In this document: positions 48,905-58,108 of the stretch, piece after piece
Position numbering within the stretch: position 1 is the first letter of the stretch
How the letters are laid out: each line of letters begins with the position of its first letter
NCBI GenBank assembly: GCA_963575745.1
Contig: CAUYUJ010021685.1
Location: 1-64,000, forward strand
From: Prorocentrum cordatum
Taxonomy: Eukaryota > Sar > Dinophyceae > Prorocentrales > Prorocentraceae
Length of the DNA stretch: 64,000 bases
Reading direction: 5' to 3'
Translations under genes and position numbers: made by a program
Notes under the pieces: model-generated
Databases searched by the model: none
What the model was told of the DNA's origin: nothing
Seen by the model: only the letters and a program-made list of their open reading frames with translations

Positions 48905-51080
48905 ACCCAGGACAGCGCTTCGTGTCCCCATAGGGAGCTCCACCGAAGGCTCCAGTGGCAGGCCCCACATGCGTCACCGCCAGTGGCCCCATAGGGAGCT
49001 CCACCGAAGGCTCCAGTGACAGGGTCCGCATGCGTCACCGCCACGCAGGACAGCGCTTCGTGGCCCCATAGGCAGCTCTACCGGAGGCTCCAGTGGCAGG
49101 GTCCGCATGCGTCTCCGCCACCCAGGACAGCGGGGCCCCATGGGAGCTCCACCGAAGGCTCCAGTGGCAGGGTCTGCATGCGTCACCGCCACCCAGGACA
49201 GCGCTTGCTGGCCCCATAGGGCATAGGGAGCTCCACCGAAGGATCCAATGACAGGCTCCGCATGCGTCACCGCCACCCAAGACAGCGCTTCGTGGCCCCA
49301 TAGGGCATAGAGAGCTCCACCGAAGGCTCCAGTGGCAGGCTCCGCATGCGTCACCGCCTCGCAGGACAGCGCTTCGTGGCCCCATAGGGCGAATCCACCG
49401 AAGGCTCCAGTGGCAGGCCCCACATGCGTCACCGCCACCCAGGACAGCGCTTCGTGGCCACACAGGGAGCTCCACCGAAGGCTCCAGTGATTCGTGGCCC
49501 GATAGGCAGCTCCATCGAAGGTTCCAGTGGCAGGGTCCGCCTGCGTCACCGCCACCGAGGACAGCGCTTCATGGCCCAGTAGGAAGCTCCACCGAAGGCT
49601 CCAGTGGCAGGGTCCGCCTGCGTCACCGCCACCCAGCGCTTCGTGTCCCCATAGGGAGCTCCACCGAAGGCTCCAGTGGCAGGGTCCGCATGCGTCACCG
49701 CCACGCAGGACAGCGCTTCGTGGCCCCATAGGCAGCTCCACCGAAGGCTCCAGTGGCAGGGTCCGCCTGCGTCACCGCCACCCAGGACAGCGTTTCGTCG
49801 CCCCATAGGGAGCTCCACCGAAGGCTCCAGTGGCAGGATCTGCATGCGTCACCGCCACGCAGGACAGCGCTTCGTGGCCCAATAAGGAGCTCCACCGGAG
49901 GCTCCAGTGGCAGGGTCCGCATGCGTCACCGCCACCCAAAACAGCGTTTCGTGGTCCCATAGGGCGCTCCACCGAATGCTCCAGTGGAAGTGTCAGCATG
50001 CGTCGCCGCCACCCAGGACAGCGCTTCGTGGCCCCATAGGGAGCTCCACCGACGGCTCCAGTGGCAGGGTCCGCCTGCGTCACCGCCACCCAAGACAGCG
50101 CTTCGTGGTCCCATAGGGAGCTCCACCGAAGGCTCCAGTGACTGCGTCACCGCCACGCAGGACAGCGCTTCGTGGCCCCATAGGGAGCTCCACCTGAGGC
50201 TCCAGTGGCAGGGTCCGCCTGCGTCACCGCCACCCAAAACAGCGTTTCGTGGTCCCAGAGGGAGCTCCACCGAAAGCTCCAGTGGCAGGGTCAGTGCGCG
50301 TCACCGCCACCCAAAACAGCGCTTTGTGGCCCCATAGGGAGCTCCACCGAAGGCTCCAGTGGCAGGGTCCGCCTGCGTCACCGCCACCCAAAACAGCGCT
50401 TCGTGGCCCCATAGGGAGCCCCACCTGAGGCTCCAGTGGCAGGGTCCGCCTGCGTCACCGCCACCCAAAACAGCGCTTCGTGTCCCCATAGGGAGCTCCA
50501 CCGAAGGCTCCAGTGGCAGGGTCCGCCTGCGTCACAGCCACCCAAGACAGCGCTTCGTGGTCCCATAGGGAGCTCCACCGAAGGCTCCAGTGGCTGCGTC
50601 ACCGCCACGCAGGACAGCGCTTCGTGGCCCCATAGGGAGCTCCACCTGAGGCTCCAGTGGCCAGGTTCCGCCTGCGTCACCGCCACCCAAAACAGCGCTT
50701 CGTGGTCCCATAGGGAGCTCCACCGAAAGCTCCAGTGGCAGGGTCAGCATGCGTCACCGCCACCCAAAACAAAGCTCTGTGGCCCCATAGGGAGCTCCAC
50801 CGAAGGCTCCAGTGGCAGGGTCAGTTTGCGTCACCGCCACCCACGACAGCGTTTCGTGGCCCCATAGGGAGCTCCACCGAGTGCTCCAGTGGCAGGTTCC
50901 GCATGCGTCACCGCCTCCCAGGACAGCGTTTCGTGGCCCCATAGGGAGCTCCACCGAAGGCTCCAGTGCTTCGTGGCCCAATAGGGAGCTCCACCGAAGG
51001 CTCCAGTTGCAGGGTCCGCATGCGTCACCGCCACCGATTTCGGCGCACCCCTCGCAAGTTTCGTGGCCCTCCAGGGAGCT
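48905..51080. repeat. Satellite array, 77-bp unit, about 28 copies
   Basis: The consensus words are ATAGGGAGCTCCACCGAAGG, CTCCAGTGGCAGGGTCCGC, TGCGTCACCGCCACCCAGGA and CAGCGCTTCGTGGCCCC. At least four units are shortened, and each shortening begins just after CTCCAGTG (near 49488, 50135, 50589 and 50963). A higher-order repeat of about 445 bp is visible: 50090-50535 resembles 50535-50985. Frames rotate every unit because 77 is not a multiple of three. Confidence 0.97.
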
Positions 51081-51390
51081 CCACCGCAAGCGGCACCCAC
51101 AATGCGGCACTCGCATCTGCATATGGTGGGGTTCTTCTTCAGGCTCGTTTTCATTATGTTTACTCTGCAAAATCTACATGTAGGGGGACATGCCCGACCT
51201 CAGAGGAAGGTCCACGAAAAGGGGCTTGAAGAGCAGGGCGCAGGGAAAGGGGACGACGGAGACGCGGGGAAAGAGGACAACGGAAGGGTCGACTGCGCGC
51301 ACGCCGACAGGGGGTCCACACGCCAACAGCTTCGGCGGCTTTCCTGCAACATCCGCCTGTATAGGGGGACATGCCCGACCTCAATCTCAG
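51081..51390. other. Presumed intron with two GGGGGACATGCCCGACCT motifs
   Basis: The dispersed motif lies at 51183-51200 and 51364-51381. The second is followed by TCAATCTCAG, a plausible splice acceptor for the next exon-like segment. Confidence 0.45.
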
Positions 51391-51726
51391 GTCGAGCGGC
51401 TGCGGCTCGAGGCGCAGCTGCTCCGGCGCGAGCTGCTCGCCGCTCGCGGGGAGCTCGGCGAGCCGCCCGGGCCTGGTCTCGCCGTGGCCGGCCGGGGCAG
51501 CGAGGCGCGGGCCGCCGCGGCGGAGGGCCGCGAGGAGGCGGAGGACGCCCTGCCAGAGGCGCGCGGGCCCTCGTCGTCGTCGTCGTCGTCAGCGTCGGCG
51601 TCGTCGGCGTCGTCGGCGTCGGCTTCGGCGTCGGCGTCGTCGGCGTCGGCGTCGGCGTCGGCGGCGTCGGCGTCGGCGTCGGCGTTGGCGTCGGCGGCGT
51701 CGGCGTCGGCGTCGGCGTCGTCGTGA
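51391..51726 (+). CDS. Exon-like coiled-coil segment with poly-Ser/Ala tail (partial)
   Basis: After AG at 51389-51390 the frame reads QVERLRLEAQLLRRELLAAR (the leading Q straddles the junction), GELGEPPGPGLAVAGRGSEA and RAAAAEGREEAEDALPEARG, a good coiled coil. A Ser/Ala run from a GTC/GGC microsatellite follows, then TGA at 51724-51726. The codon bias and helix look real. The repeat tail may be intronic or a true low-complexity end. Protein unknown. Confidence 0.4.
   Translation, partial: VERLRLEAQLLRRELLAARGELGEPPGPGLAVAGRGSEARAAAAEGREEAEDALPEARGPSSSSSSSASASSASSASASASASSASASASAASASASALASAASASASASS
51570..51725. repeat. (GTC)n/(GGC)n tract
   Basis: A GTCGTC and GGCGTC microsatellite inside the frame above. 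Confidence 0.9.
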
Positions 51727-52149
51727 CCGCCGGGAGGCCTCGCAGGCCCCCGCTCCGGGGTAGCGGGGAGCCTGGGCCCAGGACGGGCCCCTTGTCGGCC
51801 ACGCGCAGAGGGGGGGAGGGGGAGGGGGGAAGGGCTTCCAGCCCTGCTTCTTAGAAGGCGCGGGCCCTACCCCTCCCCCCACCCCCCTTTTGTGCGCGCC
51901 GTCGACCTGCTTAGAGTGAAGAACGTTTGGAGCTAATAGAATGGACGTCATTCGAAGCGTTTTCTCGGGCAGTAGTCCAGGCCAGATCTACGAAGCGCCC
52001 AGGCCCAGGATGGGCCCGGCCAGGGTCGCTGTAGGGATATCGACCCCCGCTTAGAGTCACAAGAAAGTTTTGAGCCAAGGAGATGGGCGTCCCTCGAAGC
52101 GTTCCCTTGAGCAGTCGCCCGGGCCCAGAGCCCAGACCTACAAAACGCC
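51727..52149. other. No gene seen; purine-rich foldback fragment at 51793-51890
   Basis: 51793-51890 matches 26594-26700 (GTCGGCCACGCGCAGAGGGG). The two segments at 51900-52000 and 52040-52130 share TTAGAGT..AA.AA.GTTT..AGC and ATGG.CGTC..TCGAAGCGTT, a diverged tandem pair of about 125 bp. Confidence 0.5.
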
Positions 52150-52205
52150 CAGAGAACTCCTCCTCCTTCTCCTCCTCCTCCTCCTCCTCCTCCTCCCTCC
52201 TCCGT
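52150..52205. repeat. (CCT)n tract
   Basis: Short CCT microsatellite. Confidence 0.9.
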
Positions 52206-52914
52206 CCTCTAAACGAGACTGGAGCCCATATTATAGTTGCTGCTTTTTCTCCGCGCTCCTGCTTGGCAGTTGGTGCCCTCCTGCAGGCTGCGGAGCTGCG
52301 GAGCAGCAGCTCACAGGAGCAATGTCGGTGCGGGCGTATTCTTTCGGAGTTCCGAGCGGAGCTTCTTGAATCTGCGCTGGGCCCTCCTTGGCGAGCGGCG
52401 AACAGATCCGCATCCGCGCCCTCGCGGCCTGGACTCCGGGGCGCGATCCCGCGGGTGCGCAGTCGCGCTGATGCGTTCCGTTCGGATGCAGCAATTGGGA
52501 GGTCACTCTCTGACTCTACCCTGGTCCGAAATCTGGCTCAATCCCGCCGGATCCAGCTTAATTCCGCTTGATCCGGCTTGATCTTGCTCGATCCGCGACC
52601 AAATCTGGCGCAGCAGCCCCAGGAGGACGTACACGTACATGGATCCACGATGGGTTCGAACGTACGCATTGCGTGAACGTTCGTATTCCGCGTCCGGTCT
52701 GGCGGATTGGGGGGCCGTGTTCATGTGCGTGGTTGGGCGCGTACGTCCACTGTGGGCTCACCATTTGGTCGTTCAGCCGCGGGGTCGCGGCCGCACGGGG
52801 CCCCTACCCGCGAGGCCGCGGAGACGGAGATGCAGTCTTGGCCCACGGCTCCCGGGCGGCGCCTCCGGTGCGCCGCCGTCTGCGCGCCAGGTAGGGTGGC
52901 AGGGTAGGCGGGCG
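52206..52914. other. No gene seen; inverted copy of the 48.1-kb repeat at 52395-52490
   Basis: 52330-52390 also has a half-arm of family G (GGAGTTCCGAGCGGAGCTTC, AATCTGCGCTGGGCCC). 52535-52600 repeats GATCC/AATCC.GCTT words. No coding signal. Confidence 0.5.
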
Positions 52915-53065
52915 AGGAGGAGGAGGAGGAAGAGGAGGAGGAGGAGGAGGAAGGAGGGAGGAGGAGGAGGAGAGAGGAGGGGGAGGAGGGAGGAAGAGGA
53001 GGAGGAGGAGGAGGAGGAGGAGGAGGAGGAGGAGGAGGAGGAGGAGGAGGAGGAGGAGGAGGTGC
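52915..53065. repeat. (GGA)n tract
   Basis: GGA microsatellite with GGGAGG blocks. Confidence 0.95.
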
Positions 53066-53449
53066 AGGAGGAGGAAAAGCAGGGGCGCCAGGCACGATGT
53101 GGGCCTGTTTTTGATAAAGCATGTTTTTACACGTGTTTGAGCACCTCGCCGAAAACGCCACCAAAGACAAACATCTAACACATCAAACACACCAAACAAA
53201 CAACTAACAAAACAAATGCGATTCCGGTACCATTCCAGCGATGGGCCAAGGGACATCTGCCAGAAATCATCGGTTTGTTTTAGGAGGGGCGTGTGGTTGT
53301 TTTGTTTTTTTTGTTGCTTCGGGAGATTATTCTAAACTTCTAAGCTTCAGCCTCTGGCACTTCAGTTTCTTCGGTTGTTGTGTTGTTCATTGCGTTTTGA
53401 CAGTTCTCCACCGCCAGTACTGGGAATGTGTATGTCGTCCGCCAACTTT
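53066..53449. other. No gene seen
   Basis: T-rich and A-rich stretches of lower GC than the surroundings. No domain. Confidence 0.4.
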
Positions 53450-53730
53450 CGGATGAGCAGGAGGAGGAGAAGGGAGGACGCGGAGGAGGAGAGGATGAGG
53501 AGCAGCAGGAGGAGGAGGAGGAGGAGGAGGAGGAGGAGGAGCAGAGAAGGAGGAGTAGGAGGAGAAGGAGAAGGAGAAGGGAGGAGGAGGGAGGAGGAGG
53601 GAGGAGGAGGAGGGAGGAGGAGGAGAGGAGGAGGAGGAGGAGTAGGAAGGAGGAGGGGAAAAGGTAAGGATTAACAGGGGGAAATGAAGGCAAAGGAGGA
53701 GGAAGGAGGAGGAGGAGGAGGAGGAGCCAA
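53450..53730. repeat. (GGA)n tract
   Basis: GGA/GAA repeats with AGG and TAGG interruptions. Confidence 0.95.
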
Positions 53731-53790
53731 GAGGGAGCCAAGAGGGAGCCAGAAGGGATTCAAGAAGGCAGCCAAGAAAGCAGCCAACAA
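53722..53790. repeat. GCAGCCAAGAAG minisatellite, left part
   Basis: GAGCCAAGAGGGAGCCAAGA, GGGAGCCAGAAGGGATTCAA and GAAGGCAGCCAAGAAAGC. The same words restart at 54458, so the array looks interrupted. Confidence 0.7.
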
Positions 53791-54450
53791 CAGCTGCAGT
53801 CGGTGTATATTGGGATTGCCCCTTCATGTATGCTGATTGGTTCGATGTGCACGGGTGCACGTTTCCACTCCGCTCCTCGCGGGTGTCTGTTTGGCTGCCG
53901 GACGTCCGATCGAAGAGACCTCCTTCGGCATTTCTCTGAGTTTACCCGCCTCAAAGTCTTCTTTGACTCGTTGGATGGGAAGGACCATAAGAGTATACCG
54001 ACGTGAGGTGGGCCCCCACTTGTTTCCTTCCTGCCTCCTCGTGCGTTTTGATAACATGTCTGCTATTTTGAAGCGTGCCGCCTGATGGATGCTTCTCTTT
54101 GTGGTTAAACGCACGCCGCCCCGGACACTGCACTGCTCCTGAGCTGGTGTTCGATGCTCGCCTGCGTGTCACCGCAAGGCGACATCCCAAGCTCGCCTCG
54201 GCTTGGTGTGAAGCAGGCTTTCTCTTGTCCCGCCACCTGGCGATGACTGCTGCCCCATCGACTGGAAGCGCTGCCGCTGCGGGCGCCTGGCACCCCACGC
54301 GGTAGGTGGGTGCTTTCTGCAGCAGGGTTGCAGTCGCTTTGCCAGGGGGGGGCCCGCACTGCTCGGTGGCGGAGCTGGCCGCCTTCCGAAAGCAACCCCA
54401 ACAACCCAGCGAGGCCTGGATGGACAAAACAAACTGCAAAGGTCAGCCCG
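53791..54450. other. 660-bp segment interrupting the minisatellite
   Basis: Unique sequence between the two parts of the array. Short frames (SDRRDLLRHFSEFTRLKVFF on +; others on -) are suggestive but lack a domain. It could be an inserted retro-copy or old intergenic DNA. The boundaries carry no obvious target duplication beyond the array words. Confidence 0.4.
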
Positions 54451-54965
54451 GAGTGAGCCACGAGGGAGCCAAGAGGGAGCCAAGATGGAGCCAGAAGGGA
54501 GCCAAAAAGGGCAGCCAAGAGGGTAGCCACAAAGGCAGCCAAGAGGGTAGCCACAAAGGCAGCCAAGAACGGCAGCCCAGATGGCAGCCAAGGAGGCAGC
54601 CAAGACGGCAGCCAAACAGGCAGCGAAGAAAGGCAGCCATAAGGGCAGCCAAAAAGGTAGCAAAGAGGTCAACCAAGAAAGCAGCCAAGAAAGCAGCCAA
54701 GAAGGCAGCCAAAAAGACGGCCAAGAAGGCAGACAAAACGGCAGCCAAAATGGCAGCCAACAAGGCAGCCAAGAAAGGCAGCCAACAGGAGCCAAGAAAG
54801 GCACCCATGAGGGCAGCCAGGAAGGCAGCCAAGAAGGCAACCACGAAGGCAGCCAAGAGAACAGCAACGAAGGCAGCCAAGAAAGCAGCCAATAAGACAG
54901 CCAAAACAGCAGCCAAACAGGTTGCCAAGAAGGCAGCTGGAGAGGTAGCCAGGATGTCAGGAGGG
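54451..54965. repeat. GGCAGCCAAGAA minisatellite (12-bp unit, about 40 copies)
   Basis: The 12-bp unit, a multiple of three, keeps frames open on both strands. One + frame reads KKAAKKAAKKTAKKADK, like a histone H1 tail, and one - frame reads hydrophobic LAAFLAAFLAA. Both are probably by-products of the repeat. Confidence 0.9.
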
Positions 54966-54997
54966 GACATCCAACAGTTGACGCCTTCCCCTGCCGT

Positions 54998-55425
54998 ATG
55001 TGGAACAGCCCGCTAACGATCAAAGGTTGATACTGGCGCGTTCCGCCTCTTTCCCCCGTTCGAGTATGTTTCTTGCACCCGGGAGACGTGCGACGCATGT
55101 TCGTGTGTTCGGCAGGACACCATGCCATTGAATCGTTTCGGGCCTTCCCCCAAGTCCGCCCCGCTGCTGGTGCCACCCCCCTTCCCGCCATCCTCCACAT
55201 TTCCCAACGGCAGGAGGGGGCGTCCAACGGTGAATGCCCACCCCTCCCCTGCCATAAGTAGAACAGCCCGGTAACGATCAAATGTTGTTGCTGGCACGTT
55301 CCGCCTCTTTCCCCCCCTTTGAGCACGTTTCTTCCGCGCGGAAAACGTGCGAAACTTGTTCGTGCATTCGGCAGGACACTGCGCCAGTTTTTCGGTTCGG
55401 GCCGTCGCCCAAGTCCGCGGGGCCA
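54998..55425. repeat. Tandem duplication, about 250-bp period
   Basis: 54998-55185 and 55252-55425 share GGAACAGCCCG.TAACGATCAA, GCGTTCCGCCTCTTTCCCCC, CGTTTCTT and TTCGGCAGGACAC. Confidence 0.85.
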
Positions 55426-55978
55426 TTGCAAGGGGCGCCACTGGGGTGCCTGGGGGCGCGAGGGGGCAGCGCAGGACAAAGCTGGCCAGAGCAGGGGGCG
55501 CGATGGGGGCAACAGAGAAGGCCATAGAGGCACGAGGGGACAACGGCGGGGCAACAACGGACAACTGGGAACCCATCAGGAAACCAGAAGGGGCGAGCGG
55601 GGCACGCACGAGGCAGCTGGCGAGGGCAACCAGCGACAGTGGTTTACCAGCTTGGCGCGTTCGTTGCGCACCCACCAGGGCTACAAGTGGGGACCCACGC
55701 AATGGATCCCCTCGCGCCCCCTCCTCCCGCAGCTTGTGCGCGTTCAGAACGCGTTGGCTCGTCTGCCAGTCCGCGTCATTGCTCGCGCCCCCACGCTCTC
55801 CTCGCCTGCCGCGTCGAGCGCCCGAGCCCGCGCATAGCGGGGTCGCCGGCGACGCGATGGGCGACGCCACGTGCCATTTCGAGGAGGCGACTCTCATGGC
55901 GGGCGGGCGGCAGCAAGCTCGAGCGCCACCCAGCAAAGCTTCGGAGAAAGACAGGCTGTCCATTAGGGCGACCCGACG
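55426..55978. other. No gene seen
   Basis: GC-rich with GGGGGC.GCGAGGGG words. Frames are open on both strands but without a domain. Confidence 0.4.
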
Positions 55979-56506
55979 GTGCTCGACCTTCCCCTAGCGC
56001 CGATCTCGCGCGGCAGCACCGCGAAGCTCGCTGCATTCGCGGACGTGATCATGAGTCACGAGGGCGCCTTCGAATTTTCGCAGGTGCGCGAGTTGCGCTG
56101 CCGGGGCCGCCCCAGCGATTCGCAGCCGCCCCTTGCTTTCAGGCGCGAGCCAGTCGCCCCCTGCGTCGTGCAGTTATTCGTCGCGCGCCATGCCCCCGAG
56201 GATGACAGTTGCGCGCGGTGCCGCATCTTGAACGCGATCAGCTCCGGGAAGAACAGGGGTGGGGCCGCGACCGCCCTGATCATGCTGGAGAAGCCGGGGG
56301 GGGGGGTCAAATCAGGCACCTTGCGCTGGCGCCGCGGAACGAGCGGAAGCAGCGGCCTTTGGAGCAGGGCGAGCGTAGCGAAGGATGACTATCATTCGCG
56401 ATCGTCGCCCGCGTTCTCACGGCAGGAACCAGTTCGCGGAGCGGGCGGAGTCTTGGGCGAGCGCAGACGGGGTCAAATATTCACGGCTGGCCCGCTGCAA
56501 AGGTAG
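55979..56506 (+). CDS. Hypothetical open frame (up to 175 aa)
   Basis: The frame reads PLAPISRGSTAKLAAFADVI, MSHEGAFEFSQVRELRCRGR and LFVARHAPEDDSCARCRILN before becoming G/S/R-rich. The first 90 residues have balanced, protein-like composition, with an APEDDSCARC motif. There is no ATG with context; the best is ATG 56051 (MSHEGAF). The segment could be an exon or a retro-copied gene fragment. Opposite-strand frames are less protein-like. Function unknown. Confidence 0.3.
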   Translation: MLDLPLAPISRGSTAKLAAFADVIMSHEGAFEFSQVRELRCRGRPSDSQPPLAFRREPVAPCVVQLFVARHAPEDDSCARCRILNAISSGKNRGGAATALIMLEKPGGGVKSGTLRWRRGTSGSSGLWSRASVAKDDYHSRSSPAFSRQEPVRGAGGVLGERRRGQIFTAGPLQR

Positions 56507-57766
56507 AGACGACGTTGAGGAATTACCAGCAGGGGAGGGCCAGCGCGGAGCCGATCGTGCGTTGGACGTTGACGATGAAAGATTTCGATGGGCGTTTTCA
56601 AACAACGCTCTCGAGAACGTGCTCGGCAGCCTGGACAAGCATGGGGCCCGTTGGCGCGGGGGCCCCAGGGTCGGCACTCGCGGCGGCTCCCGGACGATCG
56701 CGTTCGCGCGGCCTGTTTGCAGCATTCCGCGGAAAGGGTCCGACGACGACGCGGCGCTCTACGCGGCGGAACGCATGGCTCCTTCAGTGCGGAGCCGACA
56801 AAGCGGAGCCGTCGACGGACGTCTCGCCAGGGATATGCGACGACAGTCTCAAGGTTCACGTAGATGTCCCGAAGGCGCTTTTTGAGATCTCAACCCCGAG
56901 GGGGGGGGGGGGGGGGGGGGGGGGGCGCCCTGCTGCGGGCGCGGCGGGGCGGGCGCGCCCTCGAACAGGGGGCGTCTGCATTGCGCGGATCAGTCTGCGG
57001 TGCGGTGGAAGAGGGCCGCGCGTTCGGCTTCCGCGGCGGCGCGGGCGCCCTTGGGGGGGGCCCTCGCCGCCGCGCGCCGCGAGGCAGCTGCCTCGAGCCC
57101 CGCGCCGTCTCAGATCACGGGTTGCCGCGGCGATCTATCAAGGCGAAGACCGCGCCGAGAAGGCAGCGAATTCCCGCGGCCTCGCCAGGGTGCGCCGCGG
57201 GGCTCGCGAAGACCCGCCCCGTCGCCCCCTCCGCCAGGCGAGAGCGCTGGGCGACGTGCCTCGGCGGCCCGGTCTCGCCGATCGACGCCGAGGAGCTAGG
57301 TGCGATCATTCGGCCCCATCGCCAAGTCGGCGCGCGGCGAGGGGGCCGCCATCGACGACGACAGCGACATTGACTTGGAGGGTTTGCTCGAGGGCGTCGC
57401 GGAGGAGGGCGAGACAGCGGCGGGCGGCCTGGCCGAACGAGAGGATGCGCGGGCTGCAATGCCAGACCGAGCGCGCTCATCAGACGCGGCCGCGGACAGC
57501 GACCGCTTCGGATCAGGCTTCCAGGGCCCTTACTCGCGCCGCCGGCCGCCGCGGCGCGCCGGGGGAGGGCGGGGGGTTGAAGCTATGCGCGCGCGAGCGA
57601 ATATTTAGCGCGCTGTCCGATCGCGAAGGGGGGGGCGGCGCGGCCGGGGAGCGCGCGCGCGCGCGCTCGCTATCCTGCGCGCGCGCGCAGCCGTCCGCGC
57701 GCCAGTCGTTCGCGCAATATTCCCCCTTCATTCTCTCCCTCGCGCTCCCGCCTGGACTGCTGCGTC
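56507..57766. other. Unassigned GC-rich DNA; poly(G) run at 56901-56926
   Basis: An acidic stretch in frame 1-like reading (AIDDDSDIDLEGLLEGVAEE, about 57350) and a stretch FRWAFSNNALENVLGSLDKH (about 56583) look protein-like but lie in different frames with no domain. The poly(G) run of about 25 is unusually long. 57600-57715 is rich in GCGCGC. Confidence 0.35.
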
Positions 57767-58108
57767 ATGGACGCATTGTGCGCGCTCGGCTTCGACTTGC
57801 TGCGCGCCAGGAATGGGCCCTTCGGCCGGAACGACGCCCGGGGCATGATCGCTGGCGCCCGGTGCATGATTATTCTCGTCATCGTTCGCGGCGCACGCGG
57901 CGTGCCGCCAGGCCGCTACATCGCCTCCTGCGGCTCGGCTCCTGGGGGGACAGGGCACGCCGTTGCGGCGTTGGTGTTCGTCGGTGGGTCGATCGTTTTT
58001 GATGGCGGCATCCGCGCCCGCCACGCGGGTCGCGTCTCTTGGCGTCGCGTGCCCCAGGGCGTGAGCGCCGAGGAGTGCCATCGGCGGCGCCAGGCGTTGA
58101 GCGCCTGA
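57767..58108 (+). CDS. Hypothetical protein, 113 aa, with GHAVAALVFVGGSIVFDGG-like segment
   Basis: An ATG-to-TGA frame: MDALCALGFDLLRARN, then ARCMIILVIVRGARGVPPGR, YIASCGSAPGGTGHAVAALV and FVGGSIVFDGG. The G-H-A-V followed by a strand and an FDGG turn is reminiscent of the His half of papain-fold proteases, where small beta strands carry the catalytic His and Asp. A Cys half is not evident. It could be the last exon of a larger gene. The call rests on sequence look only. Confidence 0.35.
   Translation: MDALCALGFDLLRARNGPFGRNDARGMIAGARCMIILVIVRGARGVPPGRYIASCGSAPGGTGHAVAALVFVGGSIVFDGGIRARHAGRVSWRRVPQGVSAEECHRRRQALSA

Noticed and set aside
48905-51080. CRISPR array
   Set aside because: The units are contiguous tandem copies with no unique spacers, and the genome is eukaryotic.
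48974-51183. Many 70-250 codon frames on both strands
   Set aside because: They are by-products of the 77-bp satellite; frames rotate from unit to unit and no single protein is favoured.
53803-54305. Retroelement zinc finger in the minisatellite insert (RGCLFGCRTSDRRDLLRHF)
   Set aside because: Only two cysteines and no neighbouring reverse transcriptase or RNase H motif.
54451-54965. Histone H1-like (Lys/Ala-rich) protein
   Set aside because: It comes entirely from a 12-bp minisatellite that keeps all frames periodic; there is no globular domain and the other strand is equally open.
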